A stretch of 64,000 nt of DNA from Isochrysis galbana (taxonomy: Eukaryota; Haptophyta; Isochrysidales; Isochrysidaceae): assembly GCA_018136815.1 (NCBI GenBank), contig CM030942.1, forward strand, positions 53,976-117,975. The letters run 5' to 3'. Shown in pieces: positions 22,901 through 34,173 of this stretch; within the stretch, counting starts at the first letter, position 1; each line of letters opens with the position of its first letter. Below the pieces are notes generated by a model. The model had not been told where the DNA came from, ran no database searches, and saw only the letters and a list, made by a program, of their open reading frames with translations. Both the position numbers and the translations under genes were made by a program.

Positions 22901-25900
22901 AAACCAGAGGCTAAATCGAGAGTACATAAAAAGAGAGAACTGAGCGGCCCTTGGCCGGACGCTAGCCTATCAATAGCCTCTACAATGAGGGGTAGAGGGC
23001 TATCCTCGACGCGTAGCTTGGCGTTCGTGTCGCGGTAGTCCACGCAGAATCGAACGGAGCCATCTTTCTTGCTGACCAGGACTACTCGGGAAGCCCAAGC
23101 CGAATTTGACTTGCGAATAATGCCGGCGGCTTCCATCTTGGCTACCTCCTCTTCTATGATGAGCTCGCCTGCGCGGCCCACTCTAGACGGAGCATGCCGG
23201 TGAGGAACAGCGCCGGGGTTGAGTGGCAACTCCACCTCGAGAACGTGCGTATGGTTTGGAGCCCCCGGGTGCAACGCGAAAGCTTTGATGCGCCGGGCCA
23301 AGAGTTGGCGTACTTCTTCTCGTTGATCGTCGGAAAGAAGCCGGTCCGGATCGATGGTGGCTGAGTCGAGTAGGGCTCGTTGCTCCTCGCTCAGCGCGGT
23401 GACAGGGTCACCATCCCCCTCGCTTCCATTCGGAGTCCAGCCCCGGTGCAACTTGAAACGCACCTGGAGCGAAGCTATCGGATGCAGAGACGGCAGGGTC
23501 AGCGCATCGACTCCGGTGTGGACGATCGTCACCGCGATGCGGTGATCGTCCGTGGGCGTGACCACCGTGGGCATTACGAGAGGGGACGAATCGAGAGCCT
23601 CGCGATTTGGTAGGCGGTCGACTAGCATCGCGCAGTCCGAATGATCTCGGAGAGCTAGCGGAACCCTGACCCAGATGGTTGCGCGGTGGAAGGCAGGAAT
23701 CGTCACCGCTTGCTCCGTGTAGAGAAGATATTCGGACGAGGTAGACGCCGGAGCTTTGGCCGCAAACTCGTCGGCAGACTCAAAGAGAGGTGTATAGAGT
23801 GGCTGCCTAGCATCAGCAGCAGCCTCACCCTCCGATCCAGCCGGGATCTCTCGTGTTGCCGTCGACCTCTCCAGAAAGTCGACAGTCAGCGGTTGACCGG
23901 GTGACATCGAGATAGCTCCGACGAAGCCGGAGTCCGCGACTGGGGGCGGCGCCGTGGAAACTCTGACTACGCATTCGGAAAGGACTCTTGAAGAGTCTTC
24001 TGCATCGCCAGAGGCCGGACGGAGGCGGAGGCTTCCCTCCGAGCTCGCGGCGTCGAGAGAAATGGTAGCGGAGTGGGCGGCCAAAAAATCGTTCCCGAGC
24101 AGAAGCATCGGGTTTCCTTCGATGACCGCGAACGAATGACGGAAGAGGCGACCGGACAAGGAGAAGACGAGGCTAGCCCGGCCCCTAGTGATGAGAGGAA
24201 GGCCGTCCGGCCCATGTAGGTTGGGGACGGTAGCGTCCGATACGCGTTCGACGCAGGCGTCTTCAGGTAGTCGATCAAGCAGGGCAGTGGTGATTACTGA
24301 CGGGCCCGCTCCAGTGTCAGCCAGGGTGCTGTTCACCGTGAGGGCAACGTCCGGGAGAACGAACCCTTGAGCTGCGCGGTCGCCATCGGCACGGCATACC
24401 ACGAGATCGCGGACATAGAGGCAGTGACGAGGGTAGAGCGGCGGCGGCGTGTCCGCGATAGATTCCACCGGAAGTGAGGTTCCGGCTCCGGGTGACAGGG
24501 TGGTTGGATTGGAGGCTAGCCTGGACGGAGAAGATTCATCGACGTGGGGCACTCGCTCGATAGCGGCGGCCACCGTCTGCGGCACGAATGGTATTGAAGA
24601 GTATGGGGATGCCTTTGCTGAATTAGAGGGGTTAGGCACGCCATCATAGCCTAGCCCTCGACGGTCCGTCGGATGCCGAGGTTGATCCATTTGGCGTGAC
24701 CATTCCTTCTCCAGGGACTTCTGCAAGTCTGTCTTCGGAAGCTTCGACAACTCGGAAAAACCAGCCGCACTGAGGCCCCTAGCGGCAGCCCCATCGCCAC
24801 ACAATGCCTGTGGAGTACCTTCTCCGTCGGCGGCGTCGGAGGGCTTGGTCTCGAGGGCCTGCATGCTCCGGTGTTCTGGAGTCTCGGGCGTATCATCTTC
24901 TCCCGAGTCCAGCCCAACATCCCCGTTTTCAAGTGGCCTTTCGGCTACGACCGAACCGGTCGGTTCGGCCACTCCTTCGTCGCCAGCCGTGAAGGAGGCG
25001 CTCGGAGATAGTGCATTGATGCCTTGAGAGCCCAGTCGAGACAAGATGGAAGGTTCCGACGGCTCCGCAGCTGCCGCTTGCTCAGCGATTTCTTGGGCGA
25101 TGGAAGGCGTGACATCCCGCCACCGATGGACCCCCGAAATTACATCACGGTCGAAGACCTGCCACTTGCTGCGGCGCTTCTTCACCGTGTTTGGAGGGCC
25201 TGGCGTTGTAGAGCGGTCCTTCATGGGCCACTCCCACGGCGTGAAGCAGTCCACTTCCGCCACGGTCCCGTCTTGCGATGCGTTGGTTTCCGAGTCCTTC
25301 CGATGAAGCAGGCGAGACGCATCGGCAACGGGGCCCGCGTCTGAGATCACGACAACCGAATCAGACACTGGCGAACCGCTGGGAGGCGTGAGGTGAGGGC
25401 TAGAAGCTGCTTCGCCTCTCCCCTCCATGAAGCGAGCTAGAGCCGTCCTCGGCTCAGCCAGTTCGAAGCCGGTCGAACAAAGCGAGGGGCGTTCTCTCAA
25501 GCTGGCAGCTGCTTGGGAAATTGCCCAGTCCACCGTGAAGTTGAGCGAACGCGACGCCTTGGCTTTGCGCGCATAACGGCGCAAGACCGGCATCCACTGG
25601 GCCGCCATTGCACCGGCAATGCCCACATAGGTGCGGCTGCGAAGGGCGCCACGGTGAGGCGACGGCGATAGATCCGCCATCGCGGATAGACGTCCCTCGA
25701 CAATCTTCGAAGGCTGCAGGGGCGGGAGTGAAGCCGTCAGGTACAGGCCAGTTGCCTTTTGATGGCCCGTGCCGTGCTGCCACGGCTGCACAAACTGCCG
25801 CGGTCGCAACCCCCCGACTAAGGCAGAGGCTTCCGCGTGCATTCGAGGATTTTCGACGGCAACGAAAGGCGCGTCGGCGCTTGCCATGGCGAGGAAGACT

Positions 25901-27069
25901 CTAGCGGCGGATTCGAGAGCCTGGCGACGTCCCGGTTCCCGATCGAGCCACTGGCAACTCACCGCCGACAAATACGTGCACGGCGGATGCGCGACCACGA
26001 GGTCCCAACCGAGATTTTGAATGTGAAGAGCATCTCCGCAGAAGTGGGGAATGTAGTCGATCTCCGACGGTCGTAGATCGCACGTCGCGACGTGCGCTCC
26101 GGCAAGTAGGAACATCGAAGACACGACCCCGCTAGCTTCACCGACGACTAGAACGCGGGGTGGAGGAATCCCCTCGGCCGCGTCGAACGTCACGGCGTCG
26201 TGGATCGCTGCCAACTCAGCGCAAAGCTCGTCAAAATGCGTCGGCAACACGGCAGAGGGCGATGCATGAGTGCTCGCGTCCGGCCGCCGCAAGGCTAGAG
26301 CAGCTTCGGCGAGATGGCGGGGCAAGATGACGGAGGAACCGCTAGCCCGGGCACGGGAGGCGGCTAACATTTGAAGCTCGCGCGTAGGGGCGCGGGCAGC
26401 TTCAGTAGACTTGGCGGCCGAGGAACAACCAACCACGGCGATCCGGTGGATGGCCTCGGCAACGGAATTCAGGGGAAGGAGGTCGTCGCCCTCGAGTTTC
26501 GGTGGGCTAGACCTGAAGGGGGTTGGCTCCGGCGGGCGATCCCTGGAACGGGGATCCTCCGGAGAGCCGAGAGAAAGAGGAGACGCCGGCGTCCGTATGG
26601 TGCGCGACGAGGGATCGTAGTCGACGGCCCCTGCGTCTCCCGAGTCTGCGGTGGCCACGGCGTGAGCGCGGAAAGCCGCAGCTCCCTTGGAACCTTCATC
26701 TTCATTGACTCCGGAAGCCGACCCTTCCGGGTCGGGAACCAGATCAGAAACGAGAACGGGTGCAACTTCGAGACGAGAGAATGAACACGATGACGGAGAA
26801 ATATAACGAACCGGGGAGAGAGGTGAGGAGGAGGCACTAGTCTCCGCCTCCACTGCACGAGAACCTACGGTAGACAACGACAATTTGTCCGCAGAGCGGC
26901 TCCGGCTATGGCCCTTGGGAGAGAGGTCTCCAGTGGGGTCCCGCCGGGAAAGAGCAGAAACAGGTAGAGCACCAACAACATTTTCGGACGCGGCAGCGGC
27001 CACGTCGGACCTATCCGTAGAACCTAGAGCAGAAGATGATACCGAGTCGACAGCCCTCGAGGGCTTCAC
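19951..27069 (-). other. pol polyprotein region (element part)
   Basis: About 2370 codons. Order: Ser/Pro-rich N-terminal extension; methyltransferase-like domain (residues about 300-495); variable acidic spacer; protease LADTGAGPS; reverse transcriptase with YLDDVG; RNase H KTDGAS; integrase zinc finger (YHDRSGHLG ... CHECTLA) and D-D-E core (VVYCDVL, LRTDAGSN, HEGVGFVERA); chromodomain (EYLVKWRGYSIREATWE). It is more than twice the length of a usual Ty3/gypsy pol, owing to the extra N-terminal domain and spacers. Confidence 0.9.
25570..26170 (-). other. DNA cytosine methyltransferase-like domain in pol (element part)
   Basis: Same motif series as at 9830-10430: RVLVVGEASG, CDLRPSEID, WDLVVAHPPCTYLS, FVAVENPRMH, QPWQHGTGHQKATGLYL, IVEGR, RSRTYVGIAGAMAAQW. 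About 83% identical by eye to the other lineage, with every motif residue kept. The adjacent Ser/Pro-rich segments align poorly. This pattern indicates selection on the domain while the element was active. Confidence 0.8.
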
Positions 27070-27605
27070 AACCGATTGTTTACGAAACGAAGAGACCGAA
27101 GACGCGTCGAATCTACCTAGCCCACCCCTTGGGCAGGGCCGTCGGGGGGTGAATCCAGGGATGAAGATGCGTCGAAAGACCTAGGAGAATTAGAAGAAAC
27201 CGAAGACAGCATAGTATCCGTAGAAATAGATTCCAAGAGGGGCAGCGAGCGAGAATCGGCCCCTAACATCCTAATAGCGTGCGGAGTAATAGAAGAACTT
27301 GTAGACGTACACGAATTTCGGAGAGTCGGGTCGCGACTATCTCCGGGGCAAACCTGTTTCCAGGAGCCCGGGTCAAGTGTCGACTCCGGCTTCCGAGATA
27401 GCCGTTCGGCGGGGGCTTCAGCCGGCGAGGCGGCTCCCACCGTCGAGGACTGAATAGAGCTAGAGACAGGGGGAGAATCGCCGCGTCGACAGCTCTTCTC
27501 CCCAAGCGGCGTAGGGATCGGATCGGGATGGTGGTGGTGGCGTTCAGGCCCACCGCCCGCGATGTTCTCCGCCAGGGTTTGAAGGACGGGGACCCCGCCG
27601 GACCC

Positions 27606-30180
27606 CTACTGAGGCTTAACCCGGACCATCGAGCGAAGAAGCTTATGAATGTGCTCGTCCGATCCGCACTCTCCGCAGCCAGCCTCACACAGAAAGCGGA
27701 TATATGGCTGACAGATGACGGGGTTGTGAGCACCGTCTCCCGTGCCATATTTCCAGGCTTCGCTGGCTGGAGTGCCAGGAGGAGCTTGAGGTCGGAAAGC
27801 GCAGAAGGCACAGCCGTTTTCGTTCGTCCATTCGGTGATTCCCCTATTGATATCGTCCGTCCGTGGAGTTTCCATTGAATTATCGGCCGGTCGGCACTTT
27901 GCTAGCGCCGCCGAGACCCTTGGGTGCTTGGCATAGCCTGATACGGCCCAGAAGCGGGCTCGGGCCCGATTCCAAAGCTCGGGCGTCCACCGGGATACGC
28001 CCAAGTCAGGCGGTAGCCCTTGGCCGTTCGCCGGCGGATCGCAGCGACGGCTGGGCGGCCGAGACGAGCCTCCCTTTCGACCGGGTGGATCGGTCAGTAT
28101 AGCCGGCAACGGTGAGTTGGAGTGGTAACTTGCCGGCGGTGCAGCAGCCCGATAATCAGGCTTCGAAGCAGGCGAGTGTCCCTGTCCGCGAAGAGCTTCA
28201 GCCACGGTGGCTTGGACGGCTGCCTGCACGGCGGCGACCATGTCCGTGGTCGAAGCGGTCTTCTGGGACGAGGAAGTCTCGTTCTTTGCCTCGCCTGAGG
28301 CCTTAGTGCGTACGCTAGCCACGGTTTGCTTCGTCGAGGGTCGGGATTGATGACGCTTCACCCGGGCCTGCTCGTAAGGGCTGAGGTACCGTTGGCAGAG
28401 GTTGACGCACGAGAGCGCCGACCGACCTAGCTCGTGGTTCTCTACGCGGAAACGAGTCTCCGCGAGCACCTCCGCAAATTTAATAGCATTGTCGACGCCG
28501 CGCTGAGGATCAACCTTATCGTTCCGAATGATTTCCTCGAACCTCTGGTTGATCTCATGGGCCATGTTTGGATGATCCCACACGTTGGTGGAGTCAACCG
28601 CGGAATCGCCAAGCTTGCGGATGTAGGCGCGAACCAAATTCTTGCTGAGCTCACATAGATCAGCGCCGGCCTCGCGCTCCCTCATGCGGTCCCACTCCAT
28701 CGACGCCGAGTCTTTCGCGAAACCATCGGCCCCGTTTGCGAAGGTCCCGTCGCATTTGCGAAGAAGGACGTCAGCAGCGAGGACAGGATTGAGAGCGAGG
28801 GCCCGGTCCTCCACTAGATCGAGGAGGAAGGCGAAGATGCGAGAATTGCCGCTGGAATTGGCTCCGGCTGCCGCGAGGAGGGAGGTAAATATTTCGCGAT
28901 GATCGCAGCCGAGCGCTAGTGCCCGCTCCAACGGCTTGATGAGAGTTAGCCGAAATTCGTTCCAGGCTGTCGCCGCGGTTTGAACGTTATCGGAGGCGAG
29001 GGCCTTTGGGAAGCGGAGCTCCGAAAGCTCTTTGCCCATCCTGACCTGATGGTGAAGGGTTTGCTCTGCTGAGAAGCGGCTACGCACCCATTTGAGCAAG
29101 TGGTCCTCCTCCATGAAAATTCGGCAATGCCAAACGTTGCCCGCCAGGGAGAGGTTGCTCTTCAAAATGGTATGGATGAGCTCATGCTCGTCGGAGTCGC
29201 GGTAAAGGGCGGCCAGATCGCGTGAGGGCAGGGCGAGGAGATTTTTCCACTCGCTTACAACTGCCTCTCGCTCATCCATCCCCACCGCAAGGCAGGGGTC
29301 GCGAGGGTGGCGGAACGGCACCACCGGGGTCGGGCCCCGGTGAGGGCTCTGATCCTGGCGGCGGGGTTCCGATTTGGAGGTCGGGTACGCCGACCGTGGA
29401 ACCCTAGAAGCCGGAGAGGCGTGGCCCTTTGGGTCTAGAGCAGGAGGCTCGCCCATGGGTGGTTCCCTCTGAACCGGCCTAGCAGAATCCGCAGCCGCCT
29501 CGGTCCGATCCATGGACGGACTTGAAGCGGGCTCTTGGCGGGCTTGGAGTAGCTGAGTCAGGGCTTTGAACCCTGCTTCAACTTGATCCCGGAGAAGCCC
29601 CTCCCTCGCCTCTGCCGCGGCAAGGGATGAATGTAGGCGCTCCACAGCCCCTTTTAGGGTGTTGGTCTCCGCCTGAAGCCTTGCCATTTCCGCATCCTGA
29701 CGCGCCGCGGCCGTCTCGATCGGGGTGATCTCTTGATCAAGGACCCCTTTTGATGACGGCGGGGCATAGTCCCGGTAAGCGGGGCTTCGGAAGCTGATCC
29801 CCTCCCCTTCACCGACCTCAGACTCATCATCTCGAAGGTGAGGAGGGGGGTCAAACTGAATCAGAGGGAGGGGACCCTCCTCCACCTCATTGGCCAACTC
29901 AGCGACGCTGAAGTTGGCCTCATGCGGGAGAGGGTCATGCTCCACCATGGCCCGCTGTGATTGCACCCGGTGGGTGCCGAAGGAAGCGGACAAATCCTCG
30001 CCATCCGCCACGAGCTGATCGGAGCCAGTCGTGGAGATAGCAGCCGGGGTGATGGGTGCCATTGGTGTAGCCTCAGAAGCCGTGGGATCACTCGGACATC
30101 CCACGGGAGCAAAAGCTGCAGCGGGCAGAGAAGGTTCCCTGAGGGGTTCCTCCTCTGCGGCCGAGGACGCAAGCTTCGCA
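27606..30180 (-). other. gag region (element part)
   Basis: Contains a coiled-coil-like stretch (DAEMARLQAETNTLKGAVERL), a capsid-like helical block including ASDNVQTAATAWNEFRL and LALGCDHREIFTSLLA, and a C-terminal Cys/His cluster (CAFCAFRP ... HNPVICQPYIRFLCEAGCGECG). Similar throughout to the gag at 44.5-47.1 kb. It ends with CAG-UAG-G. Confidence 0.8.
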
Positions 30181-30190
30181 AGCGAATGCT

Positions 30191-30521
30191 TGTTCGTGGG
30201 GCAAGTCTCAAGGGGCATAGAGCACAGTCTTGAGAAAGAGAGAGAGAGCGCGCGCGCTACATGGCGACACAAGCCACGATCACACATCACTCACAAAACC
30301 GCCCAGTCAACAAAGGGACACTCCGAAAACTCACGTAAACAGTCGCCACAATCAAAGAAACGAGTCCGGAGAAGAATGCAGCCAACCGAAACGAAGCCAC
30401 AACGAAGAGTCTCGAAGTAAACGGCGATCACCCCTCAAGAAACAATGCCCATCCTAAAGTTAAAAGACACACAAGCCATCGGATCCGTCTAGAGTATTGT
30501 GGAAATACTCTGGATCCGACA
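30191..30521 (-). repeat. 331-bp LTR (shared by the 19.6-30.2 kb element and the element to its right)
   Basis: Identical, as far as I can read, to 31797-32127. On the minus strand it runs from TGTCGGATCC to CACGAACA. A polypurine tract (AGTCGGGGGG) abuts it on the right and a gag start abuts it on the left, so it acts as 3' LTR of one element and 5' LTR of the other. Confidence 0.85.
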
Positions 30522-31796
30522 CCCCCCGACTAAATGTCGAGCGTCCGCGCGAGTCAAACTTGTACAGCACACTCACAGGCGTCCCCATGAGGCACACACA
30601 AGTCTGACATGCACAAACAAACACAAGTGAACGAGGCCCTCTTGCCTTTCACCCCAAAGAGTGTGCGCACTCAGTGGGTTAAACCAACATGAAGAACACA
30701 TGGTTGGTTTGAAGACAAGTCTCACTCGGGGCGCACATCCCTAATGAGAACGTTACGGGCACACGAACACACTCCGAACGCACGGTAGCTCACAATCCGA
30801 ACAAACAACGTGACAAGGGAGTCAAGGAATCCCAAGAATCAACCAAGAACCGAGTCTTCTCTCAAATCTTTGAACTTGAACTTGAAACGGAACTCGAGAA
30901 CATCAACAGAAACCAATAAACGTCGACCCCCGATCAACCTAGTACCTTGAATACATCATATTTAGAGCCGAATGAAACAAGAATCATCGAGAATCAAGAA
31001 CCTGGAACCTGGAGGCAAATAGCCGAACTGGGTGGCGCATAGCCGGACTGAGAATGAAGGGTGGCCGTAGCCAAATCGAGAACGAACAAGAACAGAAACA
31101 CGGCTCAAAACATGACGCAATCGAGGGAGGAGGATTGACCAAGGGACCGAGGCTGAAGGCCGCTGAAAAGGAACGCGCGATCGAGAGCAAGATCGAGAGA
31201 AAGCTCGAGAGAAAGCTCAAGGACAAGGCAGAAAGCGAGGGAGACCCAACAGCCCACTCAACGCGAACGGACGGACACGCAAGCAGCTGCACGTCGGGAT
31301 CGGGAACACAGAACCAAACAACACATCAAGCCATCTTGTCTACAACCATCTTCGTCGAACCGATTGATGAGAATGAGGACGACAAGGAGGAAGAAGTCAA
31401 GAGAAAGAAAGCCTAAAAACTTGAGGCTAGCAAGAGCTCAGCCAACAAGCACCAAGAGAGAAGGGAGCAACATATGGGAAAGGCAACGGGCAGGCGAGAA
31501 GATGAAGAAGATGGGAAGAATGGTGAGTAGGGTGGAAAGCGGAGGCTTGGAGAGGCGGAGGCGTGGCGAGGGGTGGGGGAATGGCGAGGGAAGGCAGGTT
31601 GACCGCGCTCGGCGCCAAAGAGACGAGCCAAGCTCACCCCATCAGGCCGGTGGTGTCGGACAGCGAGTGGTGTGCAGCCGGGCATGCGCGCAATGCACAT
31701 GAATGGGCTCGTGCGCGGCGCAATGGGCGGCGAGGCGCGGCGAGGGCGTGCAAGTGAGTGGGGGATGTCTTCAAACTGTCGAAACAAGCGAATGCT

Positions 31797-32127
31797 TGTT
31801 CGTGGGGCAAGTCTCAAGGGGCATAGAGCACAGTCTTGAGAAAGAGAGAGAGAGCGCGCGCGCTACATGGCGACACAAGCCACGATCACACATCACTCAC
31901 AAAACCGCCCAGTCAACAAAGGGACACTCCGAAAACTCACGTAAACAGTCGCCACAATCAAAGAAACGAGTCCGGAGAAGAATGCAGCCAACCGAAACGA
32001 AGCCACAACGAAGAGTCTCGAAGTAAACGGCGATCACCCCTCAAGAAACAATGCCCATCCTAAAGTTAAAAGACACACAAGCCATCGGATCCGTCTAGAG
32101 TATTGTGGAAATACTCTGGATCCGACA
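31797..32127 (-). repeat. 331-bp LTR (right, 5' on the minus strand)
   Basis: Pair of 30191-30521. The inner junction reads ACA|AGCATTCGCTT on the minus strand, exactly as at the other copy's junction with gag. Confidence 0.85.
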
Positions 32128-32162
32128 CACACGCGCGCACAAGGCACAACAAAGAAACAAGT

Positions 32163-32400
32163 TCAATCTGTGTTGAACGCAGCAAAAAGGCTATGCTGCA
32201 GCGTGCTGTCTTTGACAGACTTTTGCAGATCGCCGTGCATTTTGCCGGCAGCTGAGAAGACCCTTTCCACTCCGGCCGATGAGGCAGGAGCCGCCAAGTA
32301 TTGCTTAGCCATCTTGGCGAGTACTGGCCACTTCGCCTCCTTCAGCTCCCACCACAAAAGTAGATCGATGTCGATGTTAGGCTCGGGAAGAGAGAGAGGA
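32163..32400 (-). pseudogene. hAT transposase fragment: C-terminal dimerisation domain
   Basis: The minus-strand frame ends LLWWELKEAKWPVLAKMAKQ, then YLAAPASSAGVERVFSAAGK and a short helical tail before the stop. This is the hAT dimerisation signature (WW...P.L...A..YL..PASSA.VER.FS.AG). Only this C-terminal block remains; the upstream zinc-finger and catalytic parts are missing. It lies just inside inverted repeat X2 and may belong to the transposon that X1/X2 delimit. Confidence 0.8.
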
Positions 32401-32500
32401 GAAGAACAGGAGGGGGGAGGGGGGGAGACAAAGAGAGATTGTACATGGCATGAATTTGTATTACTTCTGAGCCTTGTGAGTGTGAGCATCGGCGAACTAA

Positions 32501-32597
32501 GCCTAGCTTAGTGCGCAGCGGTCCCGTCGTAGACTGCAAGTTGAGGGGTTCGATTCCGGGGCGCACCCTGTGTGCATCTTGGGCTCCAACTTTTTTT
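32501..32597 (+). repeat. tRNA-like sequence, possibly a SINE head
   Basis: An A-box-like block (AGTGCGCAGCGGT), a good B box (GGTTCGATTCC) at 32548-32558 and a run of seven T (32591-32597) have the spacing of a polymerase III unit. CTGCAAG lies in the anticodon-loop position. The acceptor and T stems do not pair well, so it is a decayed tRNA or a tRNA-derived repeat rather than a working tRNA. Confidence 0.4.
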
Positions 32598-32639
32598 GTT
32601 CGTGGGGAAAGCGCTACAACGCTACAACGCAGTAAACTT

Positions 32640-32870
32640 GTACTATAATCCTTATATTAATAGGCTATTAATAGGGTGTTTTGGAAGCTCGGTGGAGAAG
32701 CGATTAATAGGGCGATTAATATGGGGTTTTGAAGCCAACCTATTAATCGGTAGCCAATTAATATGCCGTTAATAGGGGGTTTCAAAAAGTGCCTATTAAT
32801 AGCGAGCCCTAGCCTTGGTCCAAATCTGACACCTTTCCGCGTGGAGGGGTAGGGGGGGCAACCAACAACT
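32640..32870 (-). repeat. Inverted-repeat partner X2 with ATTAATAG subterminal motifs
   Basis: Reverse complement of the X1 motif series: ATTAATAG repeats, CGAGCCCTAGCCTTGG, then ATCTGACACCTTTCCGCGTG. Together with X1 it brackets the whole 17.8-32.6 kb retroelement cluster. Confidence 0.6.
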
Positions 32871-32970
32871 TCCTGGGGGGCGCATCGCGTATTGGGAAAC
32901 GAGGGGTACCAAATGAAGGCAAACGACCTGTCTGTCTTCTGTCTTTGATTTGTTGTGCGTGCGACCTCGA

Positions 32971-33913
32971 ATGGAGCTGGTGCGCTATTGTGAAACTCGA
33001 TTTGCATCAAAGATCTTGATGATTATGCGCTTCAACAATGTGCAAAGCATCTTAGAGCGGCTCATGATTGACGACGTCTATATGGCATGGCTATCGAAGC
33101 AGCCTAGGGAAACTCGAGAGAAAGGCATTGAAGTGAAGCGCATCATACGCGATGAAACGATAGCCCGTGATGTTTCATTGTGTATAACCGTCTTAGAGCC
33201 CGCCCTTCGATTATTGCGCGTGACTGATGGCAAAGAGGGGGCTGCTTTGGGCAAAGTCTACGGCTACATGCTGCAATTGGATGCGTTTTACCGTGAGCCG
33301 ATTCCAGGTTTGTCGGAGAGGGTCCGTCGCAAGATCCATGCTCTTTTCATGGCTCGATGGGAGTACTTCCATGTCCCGGTGATGACTGCCGCATATCGCT
33401 TCGAACCTGAGTTTTGCAAGCGCGACTTGTCCAGTGACGAGAAGAAAGAAGTGCGCGATGTATTACGCCAGATGGCTACCGCTGAGCATTCGTACCCGGA
33501 GCTCATTGGTGATCTAACCGAATTTGAGGTGAGCTTGGCTTGTGGCTCACATGATCTTACCGACGAATACGCCTTCTCTCCATATGCAAAGAAGATGGCT
33601 TCCTTTAAATGGGCGAAGATTTACTTACAACCGTTTCCACATCTCAGTTGGGCCGCAATGCGCAATGCGTTTGCTTGCAATGAACTGTTCGGCATCCGGC
33701 TGCGAACACGCATGGTCCGTCGAGGGGTGGATCCACTCAAAGAAACGCAATCGACTCGGTCAAAAGACGGTCGATCGGCTTGTTCGATGTCACACAAACA
33801 TTCTTTTGGAATCAAGGCTTGAGGAGTGGGAGAGTAAGGTGCTACCATGGGAGTTGGAAATGATTCCGGATGACGTTGATGTTGATGATGATAGTGAGGG
33901 CGAGGGTGAGTGA
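32971..33913 (+). pseudogene. hAT-family transposase remnant
   Basis: A plus-strand frame begins near MELVRYCETRFASKILMIMR, a signature of the RNase H-like region of DUF659-type hAT transposases, and runs about 230 residues. The C-terminal dimerisation block (MNCSASGCEHAWSVEGWIHS, KKRNRLGQKTVDRL) follows in another frame, so there is one frameshift at about 33650-33670. The N-terminal part with the zinc finger is absent. The transposon's right end is recognisable downstream (34153-34165). Confidence 0.8.
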
Positions 33914-34039
33914 GGGTGATGTGGTAGTTTTGTTTTTAGGAGGTCAGTTTTGTTTTTGCCGCTTGCGAGCTGATACAAGGTACTGATATCAGTGTAAGCT
34001 CCAAATCCTTGCGAGCTCGCAAGCTGACGCAACAACTAT

Positions 34040-34173
34040 GAATACCAAATACATTTCAAATACATTCGAGGCCTACAACCCAGGACGCGCTTCAAATACA
34101 GCCAAATACATAAGTATTTGGCCTCTGACCAAATACGGTAAACAAATGTTTCTTTCCCATCTAGGTTTGAGTG
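34040..34173 (+). repeat. Right end of hAT transposon: subterminal repeats, inverted repeat, target duplication
   Basis: CAAATAC occurs five times and once inverted between about 34047 and 34137. The 13-bp terminal repeat TTTCCCATCTAGG lies at 34153-34165. The next eight bases, TTTGAGTG, are the expected half of an 8-bp hAT target duplication. The same 13 bases end the MITE at 58385-58397. The matching left end was not found in the window. Confidence 0.65.

Larger units (their letters stand above)
19558..30190 (-). mobile_element. Ty3/gypsy chromodomain LTR retroelement with methyltransferase domain, second lineage
   Basis: Internal region of a fossil LTR element, minus strand, from the gag start beside the LTR at 30191 to the polypurine tract at 19558. 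Parts in element order: gag (about 27606-30180), spacer, methyltransferase-like domain (about 25570-26170), protease (about 24060-24340), reverse transcriptase/RNase H (about 21900-23300), integrase (about 20700-21330), chromodomain (about 20090-20200). The pol frame is open over about 7.1 kb, so the copy looks whole or nearly so, with perhaps one or two breaks. Its flanking LTRs are of two different families, so it may be a mosaic. It is clearly diverged from the 2880/38132 family at protein level. Confidence 0.88.
30191..32127 (-). mobile_element. Small non-autonomous LTR retroelement
   Basis: Two 331-bp identical LTRs bracket about 1.28 kb of internal DNA (30522-31796) with a polypurine tract next to the left LTR. 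No reverse transcriptase, integrase or gag frame is visible, so it would depend on a relative, plausibly the neighbouring element with the same LTR. The identical LTRs suggest recent formation. Open frames in the middle (for example 31054-31416) are Lys/Glu-rich and unconvincing. Confidence 0.75.

Noticed and set aside
31054-31416. Lys/Glu-rich plus frame inside the small LTR element
   Set aside because: No domain, on the opposite strand to the element, and ordinary for this composition.
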